From Pandoraea sp. PE-S2T-3 (lineage in GTDB: Bacteria > Pseudomonadota > Gammaproteobacteria > Burkholderiales > Burkholderiaceae), in NCBI RefSeq assembly GCF_002179965.1, contig NZ_NGUQ01000016.1, positions 1 through 64,000 of the forward strand: a DNA stretch of 64,000 nucleotides. The letters run 5' to 3'. The position numbers and the translations under genes were made by a program. This document shows, piece by piece, positions 1 through 9,599 of this stretch (position 1 is the stretch's first letter; each line of letters starts with the position of its first letter). The notes beneath the pieces were generated by a model that was not told the origin of the DNA, made no database searches, and was given only the letters and a program-made list of their open reading frames with translations.

Positions 1-1281
1 AAGGTGCCGGATATCGGCGGCTACGACGACGTGCCCGTGATCGAAGTGCTGGTCAAGGTGGGCGACACCGTGACGGCCGAGCAATCGCTGGTCACGCTGG
101 AATCGGACAAGGCGTCGATGGACGTGCCGAGCCCGGCCGCTGGCGTGGTCAAGGAAATCAAGGTCAATGTCGGCGACAAGGTCTCCGAAGGTTCGTTGAT
201 CGTCGTGCTCGAAGGTGCCGCCGCGGCACCGGCCAAGGCCGCTGCTGCCCCGGCACCCGCACCGCAAGCCGCTCCGGCACCGGCGCCTGCACCGGCCGCA
301 CCGGCACCCGCCCCGGCGGCTGCCGCAGCACCGGCGCCCCAACCGGGTAGCCAACCGATCAGCCATGCCAGCCCGTCAGTGCGTAAATTTGCGCGCGAAC
401 TGGGCGTGGAAGTCACGCAGGTCAAGGGCACCGGTCCGAAGGGCCGTGTGACCGTCGACGACGTGCGCAACTTCATCAAGAGTGCGCTGGCCGGCGGTAA
501 TCGTCCGGCGGCCGCTGGCGGTGCGCCCGCAGGCGGTGGTGAGCTGAACCTGCTGCCGTGGCCGAAGATCGACTTCTCGAAGTTCGGTCCGGTCGAGCCG
601 AAAGCGCTCTCGCGCATCAAGAAGATTTCGGGTGCGAACCTGCATCGCAACTGGGTCATGATCCCGCACGTTACTAATAATGACGAAGCGGACATCACCG
701 AACTCGAAGCTTTCCGCGTGCAATTGAACAAGGAAAACGAGAAGGCTGGCGTCAAGGTCACGATGCTGGCGTTCGTTATCAAGGCCGTCGTGATGGCCTT
801 GAAGAAATTCCCGACGTTCAACGCAAGCCTCGACGGGGACAACCTCGTCTTCAAGCAGTACTTCCATGTGGGCTTCGCGGCCGACACGCCGAACGGTCTG
901 GTCGTGCCGGTCGTGCGCGACGCCGACAAGAAGGGCGTGTTCGAAATCGCCCGCGAGACGTCGGACCTGGCCAAGCTCGCCCGCGAAGGCAAGCTCAAGC
1001 CGGATCAGATGCAAGGCGGTTGCTTCTCGATCTCGTCGCTCGGCGGGATTGGCGGCACCACGTTCACGCCGATCATCAATGCGCCGGAAGTGGCCATTCT
1101 GGGTCTGTCGCGTTCGTATCAGAAGCCGGTGTGGGATGAGCGCAAGCAACAGTTCCTGCCGCAACTGACGCTGCCGTTGTCGCTGTCCTACGATCACCGC
1201 GTGATCGATGGCGCAGAGGCGGCTCGCTTCAACGCTTACCTGGGCCAACTGTTGGCGGACTTCCGTCGCGCAATGCTGTAA
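1..1281 (+). CDS. aceF: Dihydrolipoamide acetyltransferase, E2 of pyruvate dehydrogenase (5' end outside window)
   Basis: This is the E2 core enzyme that moves the acetyl group from lipoyl-lysine to CoA in the cytosolic pyruvate dehydrogenase complex. The reading frame is open from the first base, so the true start and perhaps further lipoyl domains lie upstream. The visible part shows a lipoyl domain with the lipoylated lysine in ESDKASM (about residue 36), an Ala-Pro linker (about 72-118), a peripheral-subunit-binding domain (about 120-160, SPSVRKFARELG) and the catalytic domain with the HRVIDG active-site motif at about 398. It heads the operon end aceF-BPH-lpdA, with 95 bases to the next start. 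Confidence 0.96.
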   Translation, partial: KVPDIGGYDDVPVIEVLVKVGDTVTAEQSLVTLESDKASMDVPSPAAGVVKEIKVNVGDKVSEGSLIVVLEGAAAAPAKAAAAPAPAPQAAPAPAPAPAAPAPAPAAAAAPAPQPGSQPISHASPSVRKFARELGVEVTQVKGTGPKGRVTVDDVRNFIKSALAGGNRPAAAGGAPAGGGELNLLPWPKIDFSKFGPVEPKALSRIKKISGANLHRNWVMIPHVTNNDEADITELEAFRVQLNKENEKAGVKVTMLAFVIKAVVMALKKFPTFNASLDGDNLVFKQYFHVGFAADTPNGLVVPVVRDADKKGVFEIARETSDLAKLAREGKLKPDQMQGGCFSISSLGGIGGTTFTPIINAPEVAILGLSRSYQKPVWDERKQQFLPQLTLPLSLSYDHRVIDGAEAARFNAYLGQLLADFRRAML

Positions 1282-1376
1282 TGGCGGTGCTGCCGGCCCA
1301 CGCGTAAGCGCAGGCCGGTAGCCGGAAGCCAGCCATGGCAAGCGCAAGCTTCGGAATCTGGACGAGGAGGGGCACC

Positions 1377-1958
1377 ATGACCACCGTGGTAGTCGTCAGG
1401 AAAGCGGGTGAAATCGCGATTGCCGCCGATTCACTCGTGACGTTCGGCGACACGCGACTGTCGCAGTCGTACGAGGAAAACCGCAAGGTGTTTCTCGTGG
1501 GCGACTCGTATATCGGGCTGGCCGGTACGACGGCGCATTTCCCGGTCATGCGTGCCATTCTCTCGGGCATGAGCGACGAGTGCCGTCTGCACTCGCGCGA
1601 TGAGGTGTTCCGCACGTTCTGCCGCGTCCATCAGAAGCTCAAGGAAGAGTATTTCCTCAATACGAAGGAGGAAGAAGACGATCCGTACGAGTCGTCGCAG
1701 ATCACTTGCGTGATTGCGAATCCGACCGGCATTTACGGCGTTTATTCCTACCGGGAAGTGTTTGTTTTCGATCGCTTCTGGGGCATCGGCTCGGGACGCA
1801 ACTATGCGCTCGGCGCCATGTATGCCCTCTACGATCAGGATCTGAGCGCAAGCGCCATCGCCGAGGCCGGCGTCAAGGCGGGTGCGGAATTCGACAAGAG
1901 TTCTGCCGGCCCGTTTCAGGTGCACACGTTTCCGATCGATACCACCATCAAGTCATAA
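1377..1958 (+). CDS. Proteasome-type N-terminal-threonine hydrolase, beta-proteobacterial proteasome homologue (BPH)
   Basis: This 193-residue protein has the proteasome beta/HslV fold signature. After removal of Met the N-terminus is [18 protein letters not shown], giving Thr1 as nucleophile, Asp17 (AADS) and a lysine at 36 in NRKVFLV that aligns with Lys33 of proteasome subunits. A GSG motif ([16 protein letters not shown]) resembles HslV. I chose ATG 1377 rather than the in-frame ATG 1335 because GAGGAGG precedes it and because it exposes Thr1. It lies between E2 and E3 of pyruvate dehydrogenase with no promoter or terminator visible, so co-transcription is likely. The length and start fit the BPH family, which assembles into double rings; the substrate and any ATPase partner are unknown. 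HslV is the nearest alternative. Confidence 0.8.
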   Translation: MTTVVVVRKAGEIAIAADSLVTFGDTRLSQSYEENRKVFLVGDSYIGLAGTTAHFPVMRAILSGMSDECRLHSRDEVFRTFCRVHQKLKEEYFLNTKEEEDDPYESSQITCVIANPTGIYGVYSYREVFVFDRFWGIGSGRNYALGAMYALYDQDLSASAIAEAGVKAGAEFDKSSAGPFQVHTFPIDTTIKS

Positions 1959-1978
1959 ATGCGACAGGGAGACCCCGC

Positions 1979-3757
1979 ATGAGTCTCATTGAAGTCAAGG
2001 TGCCGGATATCGGCGCAGAGGGCGTGGATGTCATCGAAGTGATGATCAAGCCCGGCGACAAGGTCGCCAAGGATGCGTCACTCATCACGCTGGAGTCCGA
2101 CAAGGCCTCCATGGAAGTGCCCTCGGAAGTGTCGGGCACGGTCAAGGAAGTGAAGATCAAGGTGGGCGACAAGGCGAGCCAGGGCACGCTGATCGCCATC
2201 ATCGAAGCTGAAGATGCAGGCGCTGCGAAAGCCGCTGCACCGGCAGCCGCTCCCGCCAAGGCCGCTGCCGCAGCAGCACCGGCAGCAGCTCCGGCAGCGC
2301 CCGCTGCACCGGCCCCGGCAGCCGCCTCGCATAGCGGTGGTGCTGACACCGAGTGCGAAGTGGTTGTGCTGGGCGCTGGCCCCGGTGGCTATTCCGCAGC
2401 ATTCCGTTCGGCCGATCTGGGTCGCAAGACCGTGCTGATCGAGCGTTACGCAACGCTCGGCGGCGTGTGCCTGAACGTGGGCTGCATTCCCTCGAAGGCG
2501 CTGCTGCATACGGCGGCGGTTCTCGAAGAGGCGCAGTCGCTGGGGCACCACGGCATTTCGTTCGCCAAGCCGGAAGTCGATCTCGACAAGCTGCGTGCGT
2601 ACAAGGACAGCGTGGTGGGCAAGCTCACCGGCGGTCTGGCCGGCATGGCCAAGATGCGCAAGGTCGAAGTGCTGCACGGTGTGGGCACGTTCCTTGACCC
2701 GAACCATGTCGAAGTCGTCGCCGCTGACGGCAGCAAGCGGGTGGTGAAGTTCGCTCAGGCGATCATCGCTGCCGGTTCGCAAGCCGTGAAGCTGCCGTTC
2801 CTGCCGGAAGATCCGCGCATTGTCGACTCGACCGGTGCGCTCGAACTGCGCCAGTTGCCGAAGAAGATGCTGGTCATCGGCGGCGGCATCATCGGGCTGG
2901 AAATGGCGACGGTGTACAGCGCACTCGGCACCGAAATCGATGTCGTCGAAATGCTCGACGGCCTGATGCAAGGCGCTGACCGCGATCTGGTCAAGGTCTG
3001 GGAAAAGATGAACGCGAAGCGCTTCGGCCGCGTCATGCTCAAGACCAAGACGGTGGGCGCGGAAGCCAAGGCAGACGGGATTTACGTCAAGTTCGAAGGC
3101 GAGGCCGCACCGGCGGAACCGCAGCGTTATGACCTCGTGCTGGTGGCCGTCGGCCGCAGCCCGAACGGCAAGAAGATCGGTGCCGAAAAGGCAGGCGTCT
3201 CGGTGGGCGATCGCGGTTTCATTTCGGTCGACAAGCAGATGCGCACGAATGTGCCGAACATCTTCGCGATCGGCGACATCGTCGGTCAACCGATGCTGGC
3301 GCACAAGGCTGTGCACGAAGCGCACGTTGCTGCTGAAGCGGCGGCGGGCGAGAAGGCTTACTTCGATGCGATTCAGATTCCGTCGGTGGCTTACACCGAT
3401 CCGGAAGTGGCATGGGCCGGCAAGACCGAAGACCAACTGAAAGCGGAAGGCGTGAAGTACGGCAAGGCCGTGTTTCCGTGGGCCGCTTCAGGTCGTGCGA
3501 TCGCCAACGGTCGCGACGAAGGCTTCACCAAGGTGCTGTTCGATGAAGAAACGCATCGCATCGTCGGTGGCGCGATTGTCGGGACGCACGCAGGCGACCT
3601 GATCGGCGAACTCTGTCTGGCCGTCGAGATGGGCGCCGACGCGGTGGATATCGGCAAGACGATTCACCCGCACCCGACGCTGTCGGAGTCGGTCGGCATG
3701 GCAGCAGAGATCTACGAAGGTGTTTGCACCGACGTGCCGCCGCCGCGCAAGAAGTAA
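1979..3757 (+). CDS. lpdA: Dihydrolipoyl dehydrogenase, E3, with N-terminal lipoyl domain
   Basis: E3 reoxidises dihydrolipoamide with FAD and NAD+ to close the pyruvate dehydrogenase cycle. The 592-residue protein starts with its own lipoyl domain (lipoyl lysine 42 in ESDKASM) and an Ala-rich linker (about 80-120). The FAD-binding [10 protein letters not shown] follows, then the redox-active disulfide C164-C169 in [13 protein letters not shown], the NAD-binding [10 protein letters not shown] and the C-terminal HPHPTLSE with catalytic His565 and Glu570. An E3 carrying a lipoyl domain is typical of beta-proteobacterial PDH-type enzymes. The start at 1979 follows GGGAG and lies 20 bases after the BPH stop. 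Confidence 0.95.
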   Translation: MSLIEVKVPDIGAEGVDVIEVMIKPGDKVAKDASLITLESDKASMEVPSEVSGTVKEVKIKVGDKASQGTLIAIIEAEDAGAAKAAAPAAAPAKAAAAAAPAAAPAAPAAPAPAAASHSGGADTECEVVVLGAGPGGYSAAFRSADLGRKTVLIERYATLGGVCLNVGCIPSKALLHTAAVLEEAQSLGHHGISFAKPEVDLDKLRAYKDSVVGKLTGGLAGMAKMRKVEVLHGVGTFLDPNHVEVVAADGSKRVVKFAQAIIAAGSQAVKLPFLPEDPRIVDSTGALELRQLPKKMLVIGGGIIGLEMATVYSALGTEIDVVEMLDGLMQGADRDLVKVWEKMNAKRFGRVMLKTKTVGAEAKADGIYVKFEGEAAPAEPQRYDLVLVAVGRSPNGKKIGAEKAGVSVGDRGFISVDKQMRTNVPNIFAIGDIVGQPMLAHKAVHEAHVAAEAAAGEKAYFDAIQIPSVAYTDPEVAWAGKTEDQLKAEGVKYGKAVFPWAASGRAIANGRDEGFTKVLFDEETHRIVGGAIVGTHAGDLIGELCLAVEMGADAVDIGKTIHPHPTLSESVGMAAEIYEGVCTDVPPPRKK

Positions 3758-3790
3758 GGTAGTCGGCCACTGGCTTGAATGCCGGGCCGA

Positions 3791-3829
3791 AAAAAACCGC
3801 CACGCCTCTTTCGAGGGTGGCGGTTTTTT
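3791..3829 (+). terminator. Rho-independent terminator after lpdA
   Basis: The arms ACCGCCAC (3796-3803) and GTGGCGGT (3817-3824) pair perfectly, with a short inner CCTC/GAGG extension. They are flanked by an A run on the left and a T run on the right. The hairpin ends the pyruvate dehydrogenase operon, and because of the A/T flanks it could also act on leftward transcription from phaP. Confidence 0.9.
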
Positions 3830-3980
3830 CTTTCCGGGCACCGCAAAAAGAAAACCCGGCGCGGGGCCGGGTTCGAAAGGTACCTGCGGTACCGAGGAGA
3901 CAACGGGTGTCGCGGCGTCCGGTGGGACTACCGCGATCAATTCTCAAACGTCCCTCGTGCTACAGACAGGACGCAGACGA

Positions 3981-4544
3981 TTACTTCTTGGCAGCGGTCG
4001 CGGCGCGCGAGGCTTGTGCAGCAGCCTTCGTTGCAACGTTGGTCGCGGCAGCAAAGTTCGTTTCAGCGATTTCAACGGCTTGCTTGGTTGCCTTCTGCAC
4101 GCTGTCGAATGCGCTGTTGGCAGCGGACAGGGCCGACTTGGCGAGTGCAACTGCCGACTCCGAACCGGCCGGTGCGTTCTTGGCCAGGTTGTCGAACAGC
4201 ACTTGCACATTCTGCGAGCTTTCGGCCAGTTGGGCTTCAGCCACCTTGGTCACTTCGGCTTGCGTCGACGAAGCGATTTCATACAGGTGACGGCCATATG
4301 CGAGTGCCTTTTCGGCAGCCGGCTGGACGAGGTTGGCTTGCAGAGCGAGCAATTCTTGCGCGTCCTTCACAGCGAAAGCCTTTTGCGCGGTCGAAGCGGA
4401 TTCTGCCAGCGATGCCTTCACGGCTTGCAGGTTCAGTTCGACGAGCTTTTCAACGCCTTCAAAGGCTTTGTTGGTCAGGCCAAACAGGGTTTCGAGGTTG
4501 GCCTTGTGGGCGGCAGCGAGTTGCTCGGGGGTCAGAAACGACAT
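3981..4544 (-). CDS. phaP: Phasin, polyhydroxyalkanoate granule-associated protein
   Basis: The 187-residue protein is almost entirely alpha-helical and rich in Ala, Gln and Lys. It has the phasin pattern of [20 protein letters not shown] at the N-terminus and amphipathic heptads throughout, ending in a basic AAKK tail. Phasins coat PHA storage granules in the cytoplasm and control granule number and size. The gene stands alone, leftward, with a long AT-rich leader. It implies a PHA-accumulating host, consistent with Burkholderiaceae. Confidence 0.9.
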   Translation of the reverse strand: MSFLTPEQLAAAHKANLETLFGLTNKAFEGVEKLVELNLQAVKASLAESASTAQKAFAVKDAQELLALQANLVQPAAEKALAYGRHLYEIASSTQAEVTKVAEAQLAESSQNVQVLFDNLAKNAPAGSESAVALAKSALSAANSAFDSVQKATKQAVEIAETNFAAATNVATKAAAQASRAATAAKK

Positions 4545-5030
4545 GGCGTTCTCCTATGGTGTCATACACAACATATCGACCCACTCCGTGTTCGCTTTGT
4601 TGGTTCTCACCTTATTTCGGTGAAAACACGGTTGGGGCCTTCTCAAGTGGTGCAATGTTCTTTGTTGCATCGCACAATTGCAAGTTTAGAGATATTTTTG
4701 TCGCTGTCAAGTCTTTTTTGTGCGGCGCAACAATTCAACAAAAGCTTACTAAATCAAACGCTTGAGACGCGCGTGACAGTTGCATGACACCGCGCTGCGG
4801 CGAAATCTGGTGCCTCCTTGGAGAGCCTTAATTGGTGCGGCTTTGCACCGATTGGGGGCGCGGCGAACCCGGCGCGGCGATGGTACTATCGTCGGGTTCC
4901 GGCACTGGCGGAGCGGTCACTCGCGGCAAAAATCCGAAGGGTTTTTCTAATCGGCGGCGGGGGTGGCGCGCGCCGGTGCCGATGTCGTTCAACGCCTTTT
5001 GCGTGCCGCGTCTGTCGGCCAATCGTGTCG
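4545..5030. other. 486-base intergenic region between phaP and the deacetylase gene
   Basis: No gene is supported here. The phaP-proximal half is AT-rich and holds the phaP promoter candidate and TGCA-centred motifs around 4665-4682 (GTTGCATCGCACAATTGCAA), which resemble targets of the PHA repressor PhaR; that assignment is inference. The half next to the deacetylase gene is GC-rich, and an open frame extends upstream of that gene to 4818 without protein-like content. Confidence 0.5.
4683..4710 (-). promoter_or_regulatory. Candidate sigma-70 promoter for phaP
   Basis: Reading leftward, a perfect TTGACA (-35, 4705-4710) is followed after 16 bases by TAAACT (-10, 4683-4688). The predicted transcript would have a leader of about 130 bases before the phaP ATG at 4544. 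Confidence 0.5.
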
Positions 5031-5972
5031 ATGCAAGCGTTTTACAGCGACCATTTCGTCCTGCCGCTGCCCTCCGGGCACCGCTTTCCCATGCAGAAGT
5101 ACGTGCGCCTGCGCGAGCGCGTTGCGTCTGAGTTGCCACAGGTGACGCTGACGGAAGCGCTGCCCGCCGACGACACGATGTTGCGCAGAGTGCACTCGGC
5201 CGACTACGTGGTCCGCGTCAGCACAGGGGCACTCGATGCCAAAGAACAACGCGATATCGGCTTCCCGTGGTCGACGCAGATGGTCGAGCGTTCGCGCCGT
5301 TCCGCCGGGGCGACGGTCGCCGCTTGCCGGGCGGCGCTGACCGACGGCGTCGCCGCGAATCTGGCCGGTGGCACCCATCACGCCTACGCCGACCGTGGCG
5401 AAGGATTCTGCGTGTTCAACGACGCCGCCGTTGCCGCCCGCGCCATGCAAGCCGAACTCGGCCCCGGCACCCGCGTGGCGATCATTGATCTCGACGTCCA
5501 TCAGGGCAACGGTACGGCGGCGATATTCGAGCACGACGCCAGCGTGTTCACGCTGTCGATGCATGGCGAACACAATTACCCGTTTCACAAGGCCCGTGGC
5601 GATCTCGACGTGGCGCTGCCCGACCGCTGCGGCGACGACGAGTATCTGATTGCGCTCGGCCACGCGTTGACGGACCTCTTCGCACAATTCACCCCGTCGC
5701 TCGTGATCTATCTCGCTGGGGCCGATCCCCTGGAAAACGATCGACTGGGGCGCCTGGCGCTTTCGCATGACGGTCTGCTCGCCCGAGACCGCAAAGTGCT
5801 GACAGCTTGCGTCGAGCGCAGCTTGCCGGTCGCCATTGCGATGGCCGGCGGTTACGGGCGCGACATCGAGCAGACGGTCGCCGCCCATTTCGCTACCCTC
5901 CGGCTGGCCAGCCAATTCCAGCGCACCGGCCGCCGTCTTCAGGACGTGTCCGTGCACGACATTCTCGTATGA
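5031..5972 (+). CDS. Histone deacetylase family protein (zinc amidohydrolase / acetylpolyamine deacetylase-like)
   Basis: This is a 313-residue class II-type deacetylase-superfamily hydrolase. The active-site His pair is H116-H117 in GGTHHA. Zinc ligands are D155 and H157 in DLDVHQGNG and D232 in AGADPLENDRLG, and GGYG lies near the C-terminus. The family removes acetyl groups from lysine, polyamines or small metabolites; the substrate cannot be read from sequence. ATG 5031 was chosen because homologous sequence (MQAFYSDHFVLPLP) begins there, although no good ribosome-binding site is seen. The stop overlaps the start of the following transporter gene (ATGA), so the two are translationally coupled. 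Confidence 0.9.
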   Translation: MQAFYSDHFVLPLPSGHRFPMQKYVRLRERVASELPQVTLTEALPADDTMLRRVHSADYVVRVSTGALDAKEQRDIGFPWSTQMVERSRRSAGATVAACRAALTDGVAANLAGGTHHAYADRGEGFCVFNDAAVAARAMQAELGPGTRVAIIDLDVHQGNGTAAIFEHDASVFTLSMHGEHNYPFHKARGDLDVALPDRCGDDEYLIALGHALTDLFAQFTPSLVIYLAGADPLENDRLGRLALSHDGLLARDRKVLTACVERSLPVAIAMAGGYGRDIEQTVAAHFATLRLASQFQRTGRRLQDVSVHDILV

Positions 5973-6985
5973 CCGAGCGACAGGCAGGCCAGGGCGCCGC
6001 ACCCCGTGCGGCGCCGCGCGCGGGTGCGACGCCGGGCGTGACTCCTTCCGCATCACCGACCGGGCGCGCGGCGATCTGGGCAGCCACCATGCCTTGGTGG
6101 TTCGTTCTGATCTGGAGCACGGGCTTCATCGTGGCCAAGTACGGCATGCCGAATGCCGAACCGCTGACGTTTCTCACGTGGCGCTACGCCGGCACGCTGG
6201 CCGTGATGCTCCCCATTGCGTTGTTGACCGGCACGCCCTGGCCGCGCCGCAAGGTTGAGGGCAGGGATGGGGTGAACTGGGCGCTGTACGGTCACCTCGC
6301 CGTCTCGGGCATTCTCATTCAGGCGGTTTATCTCGGCGGCGTCTGGGCTGCAATCAAGCACGGCGTGCCGGCGGGATTGGCCGCGCTGATCGTCGGCATC
6401 CAACCGCTGCTGACGGCGTTGTTCGCGAAGGTCGTCGGCGAGCCGGTATCGCGGCGGCAATGGCTCGGTTTGTTGTGCGGCTTTGCGGGTGTGGGCCTCG
6501 TGGTCGCCAACAAAGTCGGCGTGCGCGGTGTCGGCCCGGCGGCGATTGCGCTGTGTGTATTGAGTCTGGTCGCCATCACGGCGGGCACGCTCTATCAGAA
6601 GCGCTTCTGTGCCCAGTTCGATTTGCGCGTCGGCACGATTGTCCAGTTTGGCGCTGCCTTTCTCGTGACGTTGCCCGCTGCATGGCTGCTCGAGACCATG
6701 CAGGTGCGCTGGAACGCGGAAATGTTCGGCGCACTGGCCTGGTCGATATTGGCACTCTCGATCGGCGCTATTTCCTTGTTGTTCCTGTTGATCCGGCATG
6801 GCGCGGCGACCAAAGTGTCGAGCCTCATGTACCTGACGCCGCCCACGACGGCCGTGATGGCCTGGCTGCTGTTCGGCGAGACGCTCTCGCCGTTGAGTGC
6901 AGCGGGCATGGTGGTGGCAGCGCTCGGCGTGGCCCTCGTTATCGAACGGCGTTCGGTATCGGCCTCGACAGACGTGAAGACGTGA
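5969..6985 (+). CDS. EamA/DMT-family transporter
   Basis: This 338-residue inner-membrane protein has about ten hydrophobic segments in two repeats. An extra Ala/Pro-rich tail of about 38 residues precedes the first segment (PWWFVLIWSTGFIVAKYGMP). The repeat pattern fits the drug/metabolite transporter superfamily, which exports amino acids or metabolites. It overlaps the deacetylase gene by four bases (ATGA), suggesting that one handles a product of the other. Its last codons run into a degenerate 8-base tandem repeat. Confidence 0.88.
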   Translation: MTERQAGQGAAPRAAPRAGATPGVTPSASPTGRAAIWAATMPWWFVLIWSTGFIVAKYGMPNAEPLTFLTWRYAGTLAVMLPIALLTGTPWPRRKVEGRDGVNWALYGHLAVSGILIQAVYLGGVWAAIKHGVPAGLAALIVGIQPLLTALFAKVVGEPVSRRQWLGLLCGFAGVGLVVANKVGVRGVGPAAIALCVLSLVAITAGTLYQKRFCAQFDLRVGTIVQFGAAFLVTLPAAWLLETMQVRWNAEMFGALAWSILALSIGAISLLFLLIRHGAATKVSSLMYLTPPTTAVMAWLLFGETLSPLSAAGMVVAALGVALVIERRSVSASTDVKT

Positions 6986-7010
6986 AGACGTAAAGACACA
7001 AAGACATCGC
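6971..7010 (+). repeat. Degenerate 8-base tandem repeat at the 3' end of the EamA gene
   Basis: Five adjacent units read GACGTGAA, GACGTGAA, GACGTAAA, GACACAAA and GACATCGC. The array spans the stop codon of the transporter gene (6983-6985). Because the unit is not a multiple of three, changes in copy number would alter the extreme C-terminus. Confidence 0.7.
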
Positions 7011-7047
7011 GACGTAATCCGTCCAAAACCAGACAACCAGAGACCTC

Positions 7048-7886
7048 ATGAAACACGATCATCAGGGCGGGGAGGCCCCGCAAACCGCGCACGTGCGCGA
7101 GCCCGTTGTGTCACACGCAAGTGACGCCACCCCTGATGGGGCGGGCGTTGCCGCCGGAGTTGGGGAAAGTACGCCCCCGGCGCTTGTCAACGACTTGACG
7201 GCCTTGCGCGTGGAACATGTCGACGAGGCCATTCGCAGCCGCCGGTCGATTCGCGCGTTCCTGCCCACGCCGGTGCCGCAGCAGACCGTGGCCGACATGC
7301 TTTCGGTGGCATCGCGGGCGCCGTCGGGCAGCAACATCCAGCCGTGGCAAACCTACGTGCTTACCGGGAAATCGTTGACCGCACTCACGACGCGCTTGCT
7401 CGACACGTTCAACGATCCGGCGCAGCGCCTGATGCACGACGAAGAGTATGCGTACTACCCGCGCGAATGGACCGAGCCGTATCAGGGCCGGCGTCGCAAG
7501 GTGGGGTGGGACTTGTATGGTTTGCTTGGCATCGGGCGTGAGGACAAGGCGCGCATGCATGGTCAGCATGGGCGCAACTTCAATTTCTTCGATGCCCGGT
7601 CGGGTTGATTTTCACGATCGACCGGCATCTGGAGCAGGGGAGCTGGCTGGACTACGGCATGTTCCTGCAAAGCTTCATGGTGGCGGCCCGCGCGCGAGGT
7701 CTCGATACGTGTCCGCAAGCGGCCTTTGCCATGTATCCGCGGGTGATTGCCGAGGTATTGCGCTTGCCGGAGTCGCGCATGGTGGTCTGTGGCATGGCGC
7801 TGGGGTATGCCGACCCGGATGCCGCCGAGAACCAACTTGTCACCGAGCGTGCGCCGCTCGACGACTGGGCGCACTTTTTGAACTGA
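7048..7886 (+). pseudogene. Nitroreductase family protein, interrupted by a one-base frameshift
   Basis: The first part (7048-7608) has the FMN nitroreductase start (AIRSRRSIRAFLPTPVPQQT, SRAPSGSNIQPWQTYV) and ends at a TGA just after HGRNFNFFDA. The rest of the enzyme continues in the +1-shifted frame (7605-7886: LIFTIDRHLEQGSWLDYGMF, LDTCPQAAFA, to the C-terminus). Adding one C in GATGCCCGG at about 7594-7596 restores the expected DAPVGLIF join. This is either a real inactivating deletion or a sequence error in a short C run. The family reduces nitro groups or quinones with NAD(P)H. Confidence 0.85.
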
Positions 7887-8074
7887 TGAAACACAGGACT
7901 TTTGCGTTTCTTGGCATTTTGTGGCGATCGTTAGATTTATCGGGTTGCGCTGCACAAAACTGCCAGATGCCGGATTAAGTATTTCAGCTAAGTCATTCAT
8001 ATTGCTTATTTTTTGGGAAGTTACTAAACTTCTCCCAAACTCGTTGCCTGCCAACCTTACGCTACTCCCAATCT

Positions 8075-9340
8075 ATGTACGCGATCACCACCCTTGCACG
8101 TTTGTGCCGCGCCCGCCTCTGGGGTGCTGCCGTCGTGGCGATCTCGCTCGCTGCCGGTGCGCCGGCCGTCGTCTACGCAGCCGGTAAGACGAGCGAGTGC
8201 TCGCCGAAGACTGCCAAGACTGCGGCTCAAAAACGCGCCTGTGCGAACGCCAAGCCCGTCGCAAAAACCAGCAAAGCCACCGCCAAACGGGCGGTTGCCA
8301 CCACTGCCTCGCGCGATACCAAAAGCGCGACCAAGGCCGGTGGCAAGGCACGCAAGCTTGCAGCCGTCGACGACGACGGACCTGCGGCCAAACGCGTTGC
8401 CGTCAAACGCGTCGTCTTCAAGAATGGCAAGCGCCATGTCGTGACGTCGTATCGCACCGTCAACTTCGCACCGCAAGCCCCCGAGCGTCTGTCGACCGGT
8501 CGTGCATTCGGTCTGCATGAAGCGCCGGATGCCCTCGCACTGCGTTCGTCGGTGGCCTACGTGATTGACGAGCGTACCGGCGAATCGCTGTTCGACAAGA
8601 ATTCGCAAGCTGTGCTGCCCATCGCTTCGATTTCGAAGTTGATGACGGCGATGGTGTCGCTCGATTCCGGCATCCCGATGACGGACGCCATGGAAGTGAC
8701 CGACGAAGATCGCGATTACGAGAAGGGCACGGGGTCGCGTTTGTCCGTCGGCTCGCGCCTGTCGCGTGAAGACATGCTGCACATTGCGCTGATGTCGTCG
8801 GAAAACCGCGCGGCAGCGGCGCTCTCGCGCTACTACCCGGGTGGACGCCCGGCCTTCCTGGCAGCGATGAATCGCAAGGCCAAGGAACTCGGCATGAACG
8901 ACACGCACTTCAATGACCCGACCGGTTTGTCGAGTCAGAACGTGTCGAGCGCGCGTGACCTCGTGAAGATGGTCAAAGCTGCGTATCAGTACCCGATGAT
9001 TCGTCGCTTTTCGACCGATACCAACTACGACGTCAACACCGGCCGTCGCGAGTTGCATTACGCGAGCACGAACCATCTGATCGGTCATCCGGGCTGGGAA
9101 ATCGGCCTGCAAAAGACGGGTTACATCAACGAAGCGGGTCAGTGCCTCGTGATGCAAGCCAACGTCGACGGCCGTCCGGTCATCATGATTTTGCTCGACT
9201 CCACCGGCAAGTACTCGCGTTTTGCCGACGCCACGCGCGTTCGCAAGTGGTTGCTTGAAGGTGGCGGTACGGCGCCGCAACGCACGGCGGGTAACAACCC
9301 GACCGCGCAAGTGGCGACCAACGGCGCCCACGCGCTGTAA
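8075..9340 (+). CDS. pbpG: Peptidase S11 D-alanyl-D-alanine endopeptidase (PBP7-like)
   Basis: This 421-residue penicillin-binding protein acts on peptidoglycan cross-links in the periplasm. A signal peptide covers about residues 1-36 (AVVAISLAAGAPAVVYAA), followed by a Lys/Ala-rich linker to about 120. The three active-site motifs are S185-I-S-K188, S242-E-N244 and K347-T-G349. The long basic linker, absent from Escherichia coli PBP7, may bind the cell wall. It is monocistronic with its own terminator. Confidence 0.9.
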   Translation: MYAITTLARLCRARLWGAAVVAISLAAGAPAVVYAAGKTSECSPKTAKTAAQKRACANAKPVAKTSKATAKRAVATTASRDTKSATKAGGKARKLAAVDDDGPAAKRVAVKRVVFKNGKRHVVTSYRTVNFAPQAPERLSTGRAFGLHEAPDALALRSSVAYVIDERTGESLFDKNSQAVLPIASISKLMTAMVSLDSGIPMTDAMEVTDEDRDYEKGTGSRLSVGSRLSREDMLHIALMSSENRAAAALSRYYPGGRPAFLAAMNRKAKELGMNDTHFNDPTGLSSQNVSSARDLVKMVKAAYQYPMIRRFSTDTNYDVNTGRRELHYASTNHLIGHPGWEIGLQKTGYINEAGQCLVMQANVDGRPVIMILLDSTGKYSRFADATRVRKWLLEGGGTAPQRTAGNNPTAQVATNGAHAL

Positions 9341-9375
9341 GCCATGCTTCACTGACGCGCTGTGCGCGTAGGTGC

Positions 9376-9409
9376 CAAAAAAGGCGCTCCCTCGGGAGCG
9401 CCTTTTGTT
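9376..9409 (+). terminator. Rho-independent terminator after the PBP7-like gene
   Basis: The arms AAGGCGCTCC and GGGAGCGCCTT pair almost fully around a short loop, with an A run before and TTTTGTTTT after. Confidence 0.9.
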
Positions 9410-9599
9410 TTGTGCGCGCGAAATAGCACTTCGGAAGCCGTAGTAACGCATCGTCGCCACATCTCACATAAGTCGACGCCCGATTGTCAAAGCCTGGGGC
9501 CGGTGGTCATCTAACCTTCCGGCTGGCAGTGGCGGTGACGACGAAACCGCGTCGACAACGTCACGGGCAACATTGATGACATGAGCGTGCGGAGGCGGT

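Noticed and set aside
376-1347. Long reverse-strand frames inside aceF and lpdA
   Set aside because: High-GC shadow frames with no motifs or ribosome-binding sites.
4818-5030. Upstream extension of the deacetylase gene
   Set aside because: The added 71 residues are low-quality (Arg/Gly/Cys-rich) and the family N-terminus begins at ATG 5031.
7563-8054. Leftward 163-codon frame over the nitroreductase 3' part
   Set aside because: Antisense to the conserved nitroreductase C-terminal half; no start signal.
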